Source of the DNA: Elmis aenea
Taxonomy: Eukaryota > Arthropoda > Insecta > Coleoptera > Elmidae
Reading direction: 5' to 3'
Assembly: GCA_947652605.1 (NCBI GenBank)
Contig: OX393578.1
Span: forward strand, 39,933,470 to 39,997,469
Length of the DNA stretch: 64,000 nt
The position numbers and the translations under genes were made by a program. The first letter of the stretch is position 1, and every line of letters begins with the position of its first letter. The notes beneath the pieces are model-generated. The model was given only the letters and a program-made list of their open reading frames with translations, had not been told where the DNA came from and ran no database searches. This document shows, in pieces, positions 23,845-33,579 of this stretch.

Positions 23845-23988
23845 TGCGCAGTATCGATATCGCGTTCCATCACAGTCTCTGATAGTTTACCGGACGGTTT
23901 AGTCGGCTGTTCCATCTGTTACAAAATTAATACATGAACAGTCAGTGTAAGATCAAAACAGTACTTGAATGAAAGCATGTACTAGCAC
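23845..23988. repeat. dispersed repeat R1, copy C, right part
   Basis: TGCGCAGTATCGATATCGCG, ACCGGACGGTTTAGTCGGCT and GAAAGCATGTACTAGC follow copies A and B after the retrotransposon. The copy is cut again at 23990 by a hAT terminus, so R1 predates both insertions. Confidence 0.85.
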
Positions 23989-23989
23989 A

Positions 23990-24177
23990 GTGTTTCCCAA
24001 ACGTTTGGCATCTATGTACCCCTTCTATAATTTTCGTAAGACTGAGTAACCCTCGTTAAAAAAATTAAAATAATAAACAAAACAAAAATTTATTCATAAC
24101 AAAATGCAAACAAAATAAATAAAATTTTTATTATAAATAAATTTCATTATAATCGCGTACCCCCACCAAACTTGTGT
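23990..24177. mobile_element. one end of a hAT MITE (CAGTGTTTCCCAAACGTTTG)
   Basis: CAGTGTTTCCCAAACGTTTG followed by TACCCC is a typical terminus of non-autonomous hAT elements. A second GTACCCCCACC block lies at about 24156, but the inverted terminal CACTG is missing, so the right end is eroded or deleted. Confidence 0.5.
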
Positions 24178-24560
24178 GTTTTGAAAACCAGCAAACCTTT
24201 GGTTAATTTAACCTAATCAAGCAACAGGAGAAACCAACGTTATCAATCAATCGTATTTGGTTAAAGTAATTAAATCAACTTCAATTATGTCATTTTTCAA
24301 GAAAATCACACAAAAATATGGAAACAACATCACCGAACAACTCAAGAAAATAATTAAAGAACAAAGAAGATTAGCGAAAACAAAAGAACACAAGGTATTT
24401 TTAATCAAATTCAGAAAAAATAAAATTTTCCCTACACATATTCAACAAATTGTTAAGGATCTTCTTTGAAAAAAAAAAAAAGGAATAAACCTGTTTTGAA
24501 AACCAACAAACCTTTGTTTAATTTAACCTAATCAAGCAACAGGAGAAACCAACGCTATCT
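24178..24560 (+). mobile_element. short Penelope-like fragment between two direct repeats
   Basis: A 65-bp sequence (TTTGAAAACCAGCAAACCTT, TTTAACCTAATCAAGCAACA, GGAGAAACCAACG) occurs at 24178-24240 and again at 24494-24555, in the same orientation, around a small coding piece and an A run. A third copy, at 42332-42411, follows a hammerhead-like motif. Terminal direct repeats around a short ORF, plus the hammerhead association, fit the pseudo-LTR layout of Penelope-like elements, with the reverse transcriptase deleted. This assignment is inference. Confidence 0.4.
24287..24469 (+). pseudogene. 60-codon lysine-rich ORF, possible Penelope-like N-terminal piece
   Basis: ATG at 24287: MSFFKKITQKYGNNITEQLK, KIIKEQRRLAKTKEHKVFLI, KFRKNKIFPTHIQQIVKDLL, stop. 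The FLxxxRxxxIxPxxI pattern followed by an isoleucine/valine helix resembles the segment before the RT domain in Penelope-like ORFs. The RT (YADD) and GIY-YIG parts are missing and the frame ends just before an A run. Confidence is limited because the piece is short. Confidence 0.35.
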
Positions 24561-25651
24561 ATGTACATACAATCTTAGTATTCTTAAAAATATATGCAAA
24601 TTTACAACGATAATTTTTTGAATTCTGAAAGAAAAAAAAAAGTCCTTTTTACATAAACAAAATATTTTTATTTAATTGCGTTTCAACGATTTTGGAATAA
24701 AGTTAAAACTGTAATACCTTGCATATTAGTTGTTGATAAAGATATTAGCTAAACCGCTAAACGAACACGATTTGTAATATATTTTTTAAGGCGCTATCGA
24801 GAACTTATTTTAAAAATGTAGAAATATAGTGTCTGAGGCGTGCATGCGCACACACACGTACACAGCATGGAGGTCATCATGAGCATAGTCAAAACATGTT
24901 CCGACAACCTCAAAACATGTACCTAAGTCTTTTTTGCTCACTTGGTTCAATTTACAAAATATTCTCTCATTCTCTTCGTAACCTCTTTTAATTTATCGTT
25001 ACCAACGTAAGCAGCTTATATTTACAGCTAAAAAAACTTTAAATTTTATTCCAAGAATTATAATAAAGTACAAGCTATTCAATTCAATTATATCCCTCTG
25101 TTTATATCCTATTAATTTTAAGTGCATCATTAATGTGTTACACATAATTTAATCTTACTTTTACTTGTTCATTATTTCCGCGACATCAAAATAAATATTA
25201 ACACAAGTTATTTCAATGAGGCGGTTAGGAGCGTTGGTTTTATTTCCCAGTGTACAATAAAAGGGTGTAATATGGAAGGGCAACCAATAAGTCATTCTCG
25301 CTCCGGTGTGCCCGGACGCTGACAAATCAGCGGCAAATCTGTAAATAAAATCTGGCCCATTTAATTTTCCAAGCTATTGAGATTGTTAGCCGTCTGCTTC
25401 AAAGAGCTTTACCACTTATATTCTCACCCAAACCTCGCTTTTCACTTAAGCACTGTTTCGTTTAGATTTGCGATGGGATATTTTAGAAATAATTTCGTAA
25501 TTTAATTATGTTTAACTCTTACTTAATAATAAAGCAACATGAAACAAACTCCAGGAGGAATACAATGGGGTTTTGTTCCGCAGCTATGTATTATTAAAAT
25601 TTTTGACAACTTTTAACGCATTCACTAAAATTACACAAAACTAATATATTT
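24561..25651. other. unassigned stretch with a possible conserved non-coding patch
   Basis: 25255-25400 (TAATATGGAAGGGCAACCAA, GTGTGCCCGGACGCTGAC, CCATTTAATTTTCCAAGC) is balanced in composition and free of transposon features, unlike its surroundings. It could be a conserved non-coding element. CACACACACGTACACAGC at 24850 is a short CA-rich run. Nothing else seen. Confidence 0.3.
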
Positions 25652-26138
25652 CGTGTCCGGAACATTCTTTGCCCACAATTCTTCGCCCACAATTCTTCGC
25701 CTCCACAATTCTTCGCCGCCACTATTCTTTACCGCCACAATTTTTCGTCGCATACAAGCAGTTCACAAATTTTGTTTGTAAATGTGATTGTATTCATTTT
25801 AACGTAATTTTTACAGATCATTTTACATAAGGTTAGGTTGGGTCAGGTTAGGTTAGGTTAATTTAATTTTTATTCATGCTATAATAATATAAACAAGATT
25901 AAAAATCGCAGCATAGGCTATTTATGTAGCAATTGTTAAACATAATATTAAAAGAAGAAGTATTAATATACAAGAAACAACTTTGGGCTAATGTAAAATA
26001 ATCTGTAAAAATTACGTATAAATAAAAACAATCCCATTTACAAATAAAATATGTGAATGTGGCGAAAAATTGTGTAGGCGAAGAAATGTGGGCGAAGAAT
26101 TGTGGAGGCGAAGAATAGTGGGCAAAGACCCTAGACCC
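25652..26138. mobile_element. MULE-like foldback MITE with 9-bp target duplication
   Basis: The direct repeat AATATATTT lies at 25643-25651 and 26139-26147 (9 of 9). Inside, the inverted arms are built from about five tandem 14-16-bp units of the form CCACAATTCTTCGCC (25668-25755), paired with GGCGAAGAATTGTGG-type units (26055-26127). The outermost bases, GTGTCCGG... and inverted GGGTCTAGGG..., are weak inverted repeats. A 9-bp duplication with long foldback TIRs is the signature of Mutator-like non-autonomous elements. No transposase inside. Confidence 0.65.
25831..25860 (+). repeat. interstitial telomere-like TTAGG repeats
   Basis: GGTTAGGTTGGGTCAGGTTA followed by GGTTAGGTTA holds five to six degenerate units of the insect telomere repeat TTAGG. 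It lies inside the MULE-like MITE rather than at a chromosome end. Confidence 0.7.
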
Positions 26139-26151
26139 AATATATTTAGTA

Positions 26152-26225
26152 CAGCGGTTCCCAAACTCGCGGAACCTTAACGATCTTTCAAAAATTGCGG
26201 ATTCCCAACAATATCTAGCTTTTAG
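26152..26225. mobile_element. hAT terminus remnant (CAGCGGTTCCCAAACTC)
   Basis: CAGCGGTTCCCAAACTCGCG followed by GGAACC and CGGATTCCC is the usual non-autonomous hAT end. No partner terminus was found downstream; the foldback at 26342 begins close by and may have replaced it. Confidence 0.45.
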
Positions 26226-26341
26226 TGACATTATCCCAGCCAATTTAAATAAGATATTTCCTGAAACAAAAATTGTTTTATTAATACATACTCTTCGATT
26301 GCTATTATTTTGTTAATGTATATCCTATGTAGCAAAACATA

Positions 26342-27615
26342 TACCGGGTGTAAATGAAGTGTGGTACACCCCCTTTTTTTTCTTTAGTTTTGATTTTAGA
26401 TAAATGAAATTTTAGACATATGATATGTGCAAAAAACCGGGCTTTTTGAGCCGTTGCACACATTTGTTTCACTTCCGGTTTCGCCGGAAATTACCCCAAC
26501 TTTGTTATTTTAAATGGAACACCCTGTATATTTTTACATTTTTGGAAAGAGGAAGCGATTTTGTATACAAATGCACTATTTTGGTTAATTTTTATAACCT
26601 CAAAATTTTGTTTAAACAAAATTTAGTTTTTTTTTAAGGGTGCTGTGACCTGCACAAATTGATTTTTATTATGTCAACAATTGTTCATAAAACGTTTTTG
26701 TAAATTTTAAATGACATTTAGGTTACTTTAATCGGCTTTGAAGGTTGCGGAATCGGTTTTTTGATAAAAATCCAATTTTTTTAAATGGAACCATACTGGT
26801 ACTAGCGGTTATTTAAATGGAGAATCTTCTAACGAAGCCATCGATACCAATAACTTGTATTTTTATTAAAAGTCTGCTTCAAAAATTCCAAATTATTGTG
26901 AAAATTTATTAAGAGATCCTCTTAATCGCAGTAATCTAATTATGTAAAAATGATTACCAAAATTTGTAGACTTTTTAATTAAATGGCTATAGTAGTAACA
27001 CATAAAACAACGATCATTTGTTTTGTTGTAGTTATGCACAGTGTACTGCGATTAACAGGATCTCTTAATAAATTTTCACAATAATTTGAAGTTTTTGTAG
27101 CAAAATCTTAATAAAAATACAAGTTATTGGTATCGATGGATTCGTTAGAAGATGCTCCATTTAAATAACCGCCAGTATCAGCATGGTTCCATTTAAAAAA
27201 ATTGACTTTTTGTCAAAAAACCGATTCCGCAACCTTCAAAGCCAATTAAAGTAACCTAAATGTCATTTAAAATTTACAAAAACGTTTTTTGGACAATTGT
27301 TGACATAATAAAAATCAATTTGTGCAGGTCACGGCTCCCTTAATAAAAAACTAAATTTTGTTTAAAAAAAAATTGAGGTTATAAAAATTAACCAAAACAG
27401 TGCATTTGTATCCAAAATCGCTTCCTCTTTCCAAAAATGTTAAAATATACAGGGTGTTCTATTTAAAATAACAAAGTTGGGGTCATTTCCGGCGAATCCG
27501 GAAGTGAAACAAATGTGTGCAACGGCTCAAAGAGTCCGGTTTTTTGCACATATCATATGTCTAAAAAAACTAAAGAAAAAAAAGGGGGTGTACCACACTT
27601 CATTTACACCCGGTA
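26342..27615. mobile_element. 1.27-kb foldback element, family D
   Basis: The ends are TACCGGGTGTAAATGAAGTG and its inverted copy ending CACTTCATTTACACCCGGTA. The arms (26342 to about 26935, about 27045-27615) pair almost throughout, around a loop of roughly 110 bp; TTAATCGCAGTA and its inverse mark the loop base. A second terminus-like block, GGAACACCCTGTATATTTTT, lies about 180 bp inside each arm (about 26516-26535 and the inverted copy near 27447-27465). Flanks are consistent with a TA target. No coding sequence is evident in the loop. A shorter, older copy is at 56385-56790. Confidence 0.9.
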
Positions 27616-29771
27616 TAACCGAAAAATAAATATTAATGATCACAAAAACGAAAAGCCATGAAATCATACTAAATTATAAATATGCAACCAACACAAACGT
27701 TCTTAACGTAAAAAATGTAACAAAAATCTGACAAAAACTAAAATTCTGGCATGGCATTTAAAAAAAATATTTTCAGGAAAACCAAATAATTAATTTAAAA
27801 AAATAATGAAAAGAGTCTACTTACAATTTGGTGTAATGTTGAATAACTGAACTTGCATATCTGGTACAGCGCCCATTTATTGCAATATTTAGTTTTTGTA
27901 CCAGCAACTTTGAAAAGCCAGAATCACACAAATTTGTACCTGCAAACGGTTATAGCATTCGAATAGTTTAATTTAATAAATTACGCTGAATATTTAAGAA
28001 AGCAATTAATTTAACCACAAAAACTTACAAATTACATTACAATATCTATTTGGTTTTGTTTGAGTTTTTTTTTATTTACTTGTACCCATTTTATAACAGT
28101 TAATCGAAATCCTCCAACTACTTTTTTTTAACTTTTATTGTTTATATTACTGTCTTAGCTACTTTTATTAATCTAATGTTTGATATTTTCGTTTGTTTTT
28201 GCTTAAAAAACTTAAATGATATTTATCAGAAATTTTAAGTTTTGTGAAGATATATTTAAATTTATGAAAATCTATTTAAAACAAAGCAAAAAATTTAAAC
28301 ACATAATAATAATAATAAAAAAAATTAAATCAATATTTTTATTTAAATTAAGGTTTTGTTAATCATCTGTTCAATATTTTTATTATTTAAAGATTAAAGA
28401 AGACTTTGGTTGTTTTTTATTTTTGTTACACGCCATTTTTATTTTACGAATATTTGCTTTGTAACAAAACTTTTGCTGCAAATGATAGTTTAATTATTAA
28501 TTCTCTTTAAAAACGCAAAAAAGTTTTATTCTTGAATCTCTCATAAGCAATTGAATACGTTATGTAAAACTAATGTCGGTAATTGAATAGAATTTGTGGC
28601 CCTCTAAATATTTTGCAATGATTACTTAACCTTAATCTATCGAAATTTTAAGAAATTCAGAGTTGGAAAATTTTTGCTGGGTCACTGCATATAAAAGAGA
28701 AAAAAACACATAACTTCCATCAAAATAATGGATTTAAAATTTTTATATTTATTGTTTGAAAATTAGGTTCGTTACTAACAAACACAGCCTGTATACCACA
28801 ACAAATTTATTTAAACTTAAAAATTTTTAAATGAAAAAAAATTGTTTCAGGAACTTTTCATAAGAAGCGCTAAACCGGAAGAACAAACCGATGGCTGAAC
28901 TTTAATATTTGATTTAAATTTTTGTAAGGCAGAAAGGAAATGTAATGATATCACGTATTCTCAGACGTTTGTTTGAACCAATTATAGATATAAAGAAACA
29001 AAAGAACAAACAAATATGAAAGCAAAAGCATAAAAGAGCCCTACATCCTAAATGATAAAATAAGAAAATTACCTGTCGATTTTTTCAAGTTCCCTCTGGC
29101 TTCGGTTCTGCAAACATAGTTTCTTTGTAAAATAAATGAAAATGTAATTAGTTACCTTTGAGATTTCGAATTATATATTATTTATTAAATAAGATCAGAA
29201 GGGTATCGTTATTTGCCGCGTCAAACAGCTACAGTGTTTCGTAAATCTTGAGTATTATACAAAGTTATTGCTAATTGCAATTCCGTTCAGCTATTAAAAT
29301 ACAGTTAAGGTATTGTTTGCAGCTGATATCTTCATTTAATTTTAAAAACGTAATTAAAGTGCTTTCAAAGGTAAAAAAAATATACTTGCACGCAGCATAG
29401 CAGTTTCGAGTCTTGTTATTAAATTTAAACCATTACAAAACTAACAAAGTCGGTTAGCTTAGTACAAAATTATATAATCTCATATAATCAAGTACATTTT
29501 TCAGAGATAAACAGTTTGTGCAAAAACTGAAAGCGGGTCAAGTGGGTGTCCCAAAATGACAATCAACATATCATCAGACTGTTTACTTGTTGTATATTAA
29601 AAAACTTCTCTTTATAATTTCACTTCTAGTTTAGTATAATGTTTTAAGAATAATATTATACTGTTTTAGAAAATAAAAGCAAGTCAATAGAATCGAATTT
29701 TTCACTTATAAAATAAATGCAAAACGTACTTCAAGATACAAAAATTATTGAATTTGAGAAAGCATTAGAAG
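27616..29771. other. unassigned AT-rich stretch
   Basis: Very AT-rich, with an imperfect (AAT)n run at about 28302-28318. I see no reading frames with coding character, no TIR pairs and no RNA gene. Confidence 0.5.
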
Positions 29772-30032
29772 GTGAAAAATTGTTCAAGAAGTGTGGAGTT
29801 TCTCACTCATTGTATTTGTTTAAAAAAAAAATTAGAGACTTCAGATGACCCTGTGGCAAATTATAGGATTTTATGGTTTTATCCCCTGATCGACACTTTC
29901 ATTTCTCAAATAGACGAACGATTTAAATTGGTTCCTGAAATTTTAGAAATTCATAAAGCATTTGATGAATCTTCCACACATTTAGAAGAATGTGTAAATA
30001 ACTTTTGTAAAAAATCTTTGGATGTTCTTTAA
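29772..30032 (+). pseudogene. hAT transposase fragment (ZMYM1/TTF-like middle region)
   Basis: The frame contains DDPVANYRILWFYPLIDTFI followed by SQIDERFKLVPEILEIHKAF. The YRIxxFYPxIDxFIxxIxxRF pattern is the middle segment of hAT transposases of the group usually annotated as ZMYM1-like or 52-kDa-repressor-like. The dimerization and DDE parts are not present next to it. Upstream bases in the same frame carry stops, so it is a relic. Confidence 0.5.
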
Positions 30033-30595
30033 TGTATATAAAGAATTTCATTTTCAACAAAAAATTTAATAGAAAAAACATCGCTATTCCAAATCAAACC
30101 ATTGGACCTGCTTAAATGTATACATAAAATATTTAAAATGAAACTGATCTCAACATTGCATTGCACTTAGATTAATTTAACACTTTCGGTGACTATGGCC
30201 CGTGCAGTAAGTTGCTCTACAAAATTGTAACTAAATAATACTTACTTCAGATCTACATTGTCATCAATGAGAATTAATTCTAGAAAATACAGAAGCTGAA
30301 ATGAGAAGCTCTATAGATACAATTGTTAAGACCTGAGTTCTGTAACTTCTAAAGTCTTACAAAATCTAAAATATTTTAATTGCTCGGTTGTGTTAAGTAG
30401 TGTTGTAAAAAAATTAATTTTCTGTTAATAAGATCAACCCGAAATATTAGACATGGAAATAATTATTTATCTTCATTTATTACAATTTTATAGTGTTTAC
30501 GTACAAACTGAAACAATTTTTTAAATTTAACGTAAAGATTTTCCCAATCATATTTACATAGGACACCTCAAAAAAGTTGTTGCAGGCCCCGATAC
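30033..30595. other. unassigned AT-rich stretch
   Basis: No coding signal, TIR pair or RNA gene seen between the hAT relic and the foldback at 30596. Confidence 0.5.
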
Positions 30596-30717
30596 ACAGG
30601 GTGGTCCACATAGAAGGGCCACTATTGGGATCTCGTAAACGGTACGAGCTACAAAGAAGTTTAAATTAGACAAATTGTTCATTTTTCTGAGAAAGGAAAA
30701 CAATTTGTCTAATTTAA

Positions 30718-31460
30718 GTGTAGTTCACACCAGTGACGTAGGCATAAGGGAGTCAGGGGGGTCAGAACCCCCGCATAGGTTCGCAATTAGTCGTTATAGA
30801 GCTGGAGAACTGTAAATTTTGTGCTTAAAAAAGGTCTTCGGCTTTTTTACCGTTTATTAACCCCCCCCCATGATAAACCATCAAAGATCCTGCTGCAAAA
30901 CAACTTAAAAAGAGAGTGGTGACCTATAAAAATAGGTCCTCCCCCCATGGAAGTTTTAGGCCTACGCCACTGGTTCACACGGTGACACTAGCGTCGTGAC
31001 ATCAAATGTTACGGCATCGCTTGACATTCGGTGTCGCGGCACTGGGTGTTTACACGTAAAATGATATATTTAAGCGTCGACATCAAAATAAAAGTGGCCG
31101 TTCTTGTAACTGCAGCAATGAGTGTTGCAAAGCAACTAGTTATATTTGGGAATAGATTTGTCCCATAAACAAGGATATTGTTAATAATGCTCTAAAATCG
31201 TTGGAACATCTATTAAGGATATGATAAATTGGAAATCGATGACAATTGTATATTATTTGTCTGTTATGTCAAAATATAAAAGTATGGTAGGCTTACGTCA
31301 AATGCCGCACTGTCAATATCGGTGTCGCGACATCGCAGCACTAGCGTCATGACATCGTGGCATTGCGACATCAGGCTGTTCAGACAACGATACTTGATGA
31401 TACGGCACCTAGTGTCACGACGCTAGTGTCACGACGCTAGTGTCACCGAGTGAACTACCC
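30718..31460. mobile_element. TIR element with TAGTTCAC ends flanked by TTTAA
   Basis: GTGTAGTTCACAC plus GGTGACACTAGCGTCGTGAC (after removing a nested MITE) pairs with the inverted right end GGGTAGTTCACTCGGTGACA, 32 of 34 positions. The interior is rich in TGTCGCGACA/CTAGCGTC motifs, with tandem copies of CTAGTGTCACGACG at 31408-31445. Because the host palindrome arm is known, the target can be read as TTTAA duplicated on both sides. Superfamily undecided: a 5-bp TTTAA or 4-bp TTAA duplication would be needed to choose. No transposase. Confidence 0.65.
30731..30972. mobile_element. hAT MITE (CAGTGACGTAGGC) with 8-bp duplication GTTCACAC
   Basis: The ends CAGTGACGTAGGCATAAGG and inverted CAGTGGCGTAGGCCTAAAA are flanked by perfect direct repeats GTTCACAC at 30723-30730 and 30973-30980. 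It contains runs of G and C (GGGGGGTCAGAACCCCC, ACCCCCCCCCAT), as is common in this MITE type. It is nested in the TIR of the element at 30718-31460. Confidence 0.92.
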
Positions 31461-31530
31461 TTTAAACTTCTTTCTACCTCTTACTGTTTAAGATATCCCA
31501 ATAGTGGCCCTTCTATGTGGACCACCCTGT

Positions 31531-32793
31531 TTGCCATGCAATTCGATGCTGCAGCGTCCACAAAGCACCTACAGCAGTACTTCGTAAAAACGGCTACTCG
31601 TGTAACGGTGCTTCGCTATACCGTCGCTGCTTTTACATTTTACGATCTCGCTTTTTTTTCGGCAACACTTGTTCAACATCTGAGAAATATATATTTTAAG
31701 GGTAAGTAATGTTTTATTTTGTCTTCATTTCACTGCTTTATAGGTCTACTATTTATTACATAATGTCGCATTAACGTTATGTATATTCGTGAGTGAAAAA
31801 AAGCCGTAACTCACTTAACAGCGATATTCGCTTAACGGTGGGGTTCGATCCCTATCCACCGTTATTGCGAAGTGCTTTTATTTACAAACACGATTAAATA
31901 TTATACCAGAACTTATATCTGTTTTGGTATACCTACTTTTGATTTTTTGTCAGTAACGGTAAGACGGTTTTTACAATTCTGATTTTAGGAACAACCTTTG
32001 CAAAACAAAGATTTAAAACATCTAATTTGTTTTTTGTGCGATCGTACTAGAAACATCTGTTTGAAGGACGCGTTAGCAGCCATAAAGTACTGCATTACCA
32101 GCGTTCCCCTTAGCAACGGCCTAAAAAGTACTTTTCTGGCTGTTACCCTTAGCAGCGTACGAAAAAGTAAATTTGCATTAAAGCTAACAGCATACGCCGT
32201 CATCTGTCAGTGACAGAATGTCACGTAGTTTCTAACCTATATTTTTGAAAAATACTAAAAATTTAAATTGTTTTTAATTCGATCGCACAAAAAATGTAAT
32301 ATGCACCTCGGCCAAAACGTACTTTTTCGGCCTTGCCTGTTTGCTGGCTTCGACTACCTACGTGTCAGCCAGCAAACCAGACGCGGCCGAAAAAGTTACA
32401 CTTTTTGGCCTTAATACATAAATAAGTATTACTTGCCTTACTTCAAAACTAATTTATGTTTAAAACATATAAAATTGCGTTTATTAAATTTTTTTTCCCT
32501 CTCACAAAATGAAATAAAACGATGCGAAATGGTGAGAAAACCAGGATAATCAAATAACTATTATTCAGGTATTTGCCATATGATAAAATATGAAATATTG
32601 TAAACCTAGTTAAAGGGCTGAAATTTGTTTAAATGTAATTATCGGAGCCACTCTGTCTACTAGGCCGTGGTGCGACCTATTGAGGATTAAGAGTTAATTT
32701 ATGTTCAAATATTTCAGGGCTTTTTTTATTTTTTGTAGGTTAAAAACCATGTGTTTCTTTATTTTATTCATAATTTTTTCTTTTTTGTTTCAA
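31531..32793. other. unassigned stretch with a hairpin at 32309-32410
   Basis: 31531-31710 has an open frame that ends near AAGGGTAAGTAATG, a good donor-like site at about 31701, but the peptide is not recognisable. At 32309-32410, CGGCCAAAACGTACTTTTTC, GGCC and TTTGCTGGCT pair with an inverted AGCCAGCAAA...GGCCGAAAAAGTTACACTTT. This gives arms of about 40 bp around the TCGACTACCTACGTGTC loop. GTACTTTTCTGGC-type relatives lie at 32120-32170. Confidence 0.4.
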
Positions 32794-33579
32794 TATGACT
32801 CAGTTTAACTGTCGCTCCCCTATAACTTTCTTATTTTAAGAGAAAACCCCTATAAAAAGGTATTCTTTAAATAGCAGAAATTTTTTTATCAAATAACGTT
32901 AAAATGTTTTTCTCTATGATGAATAAGATCAGACTGGCGATACTTAACCTTTTTAAAATTACATAGTATAATCAATTTATTGTTTTATCGATTCTGACAA
33001 AAAAGTAAATTCTAATGCATTATAAAATTAGCATACATCAAAATATTTTTGAGAAGAAATACTTTACAAATTGCTCATAATTTTTTACAAAATCGTGTTT
33101 GACTAGACAAAAGACCGTTGCTGTACTAATTAATACTCCTAGTTTATAACTTGTCACACTATGTTTTATTATTTTTCAACAAAGAAGTTATAGTTTTGTA
33201 AGCAATTAATCGAAACTCCTTGATTACAATTTCACAGAAGCAATTCAATAGAATTTAATACTCACAAAATAATGTTTTTTTGTCAAAAAATAATTAAATA
33301 AGTTATAAACTCTCAGTTAGTTATAAGAGCAATCTTGTTTATTTTTTTTAATGCTCTATTGTATTTAGAATTTAACCCTTAATAACCTAGCGTTGCCATA
33401 TGGCAACACAATTCGTAGTTGGTCTAATGCCGTTTAAAGTTGACGTTTTGGAAATTTTTCGGTTGGCAATAGTTTTGATTTACTTAAACGGGTTTCAGTT
33501 AACATAATTATGACGTTTGTACATTTCTGCTTTTAGTTTATTAACGATTAATATTGTGTTAAATTTTGTGTTCGCAATT

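Larger units (their letters stand above)
30596..31530. mobile_element. short foldback, family A, interrupted by a nested element
   Basis: The left end, CAGGGTGGTCCACATAGAAG, and the inverted right end at 31464-31530 (CTTCTATGTGGACCACCCTG) match over about 65 bp, including GGCCACTATTGGGATCTC. The arm continues to TTAAATTAGACAAATTGTTC at 30661 and turns around at about 30688; the right arm begins at once (AACAATTTGTCTAATTTAA, 30699-30717). It is then broken at TTTAA by the 743-bp element 30718-31460. Without that insert the element is only about 190 bp. Confidence 0.8.

Noticed and set aside
25668..25755. Regular short repeats that could suggest a CRISPR array
   Set aside because: Units are about 14-16 bp with no unique spacers, and are mirrored at 26055-26127. 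They are MITE arms, and the genome is eukaryotic.
25831..25860. TTAGG run as a real telomere
   Set aside because: Only five to six imperfect units, inside a transposon and far from any sequence end.
31835..31865. GGTTCGATCCC looks like a tRNA T-loop/B box
   Set aside because: The flanking bases do not form the 5-bp T stem, there is no A box or acceptor stem at the right distance, and no SINE structure around it.
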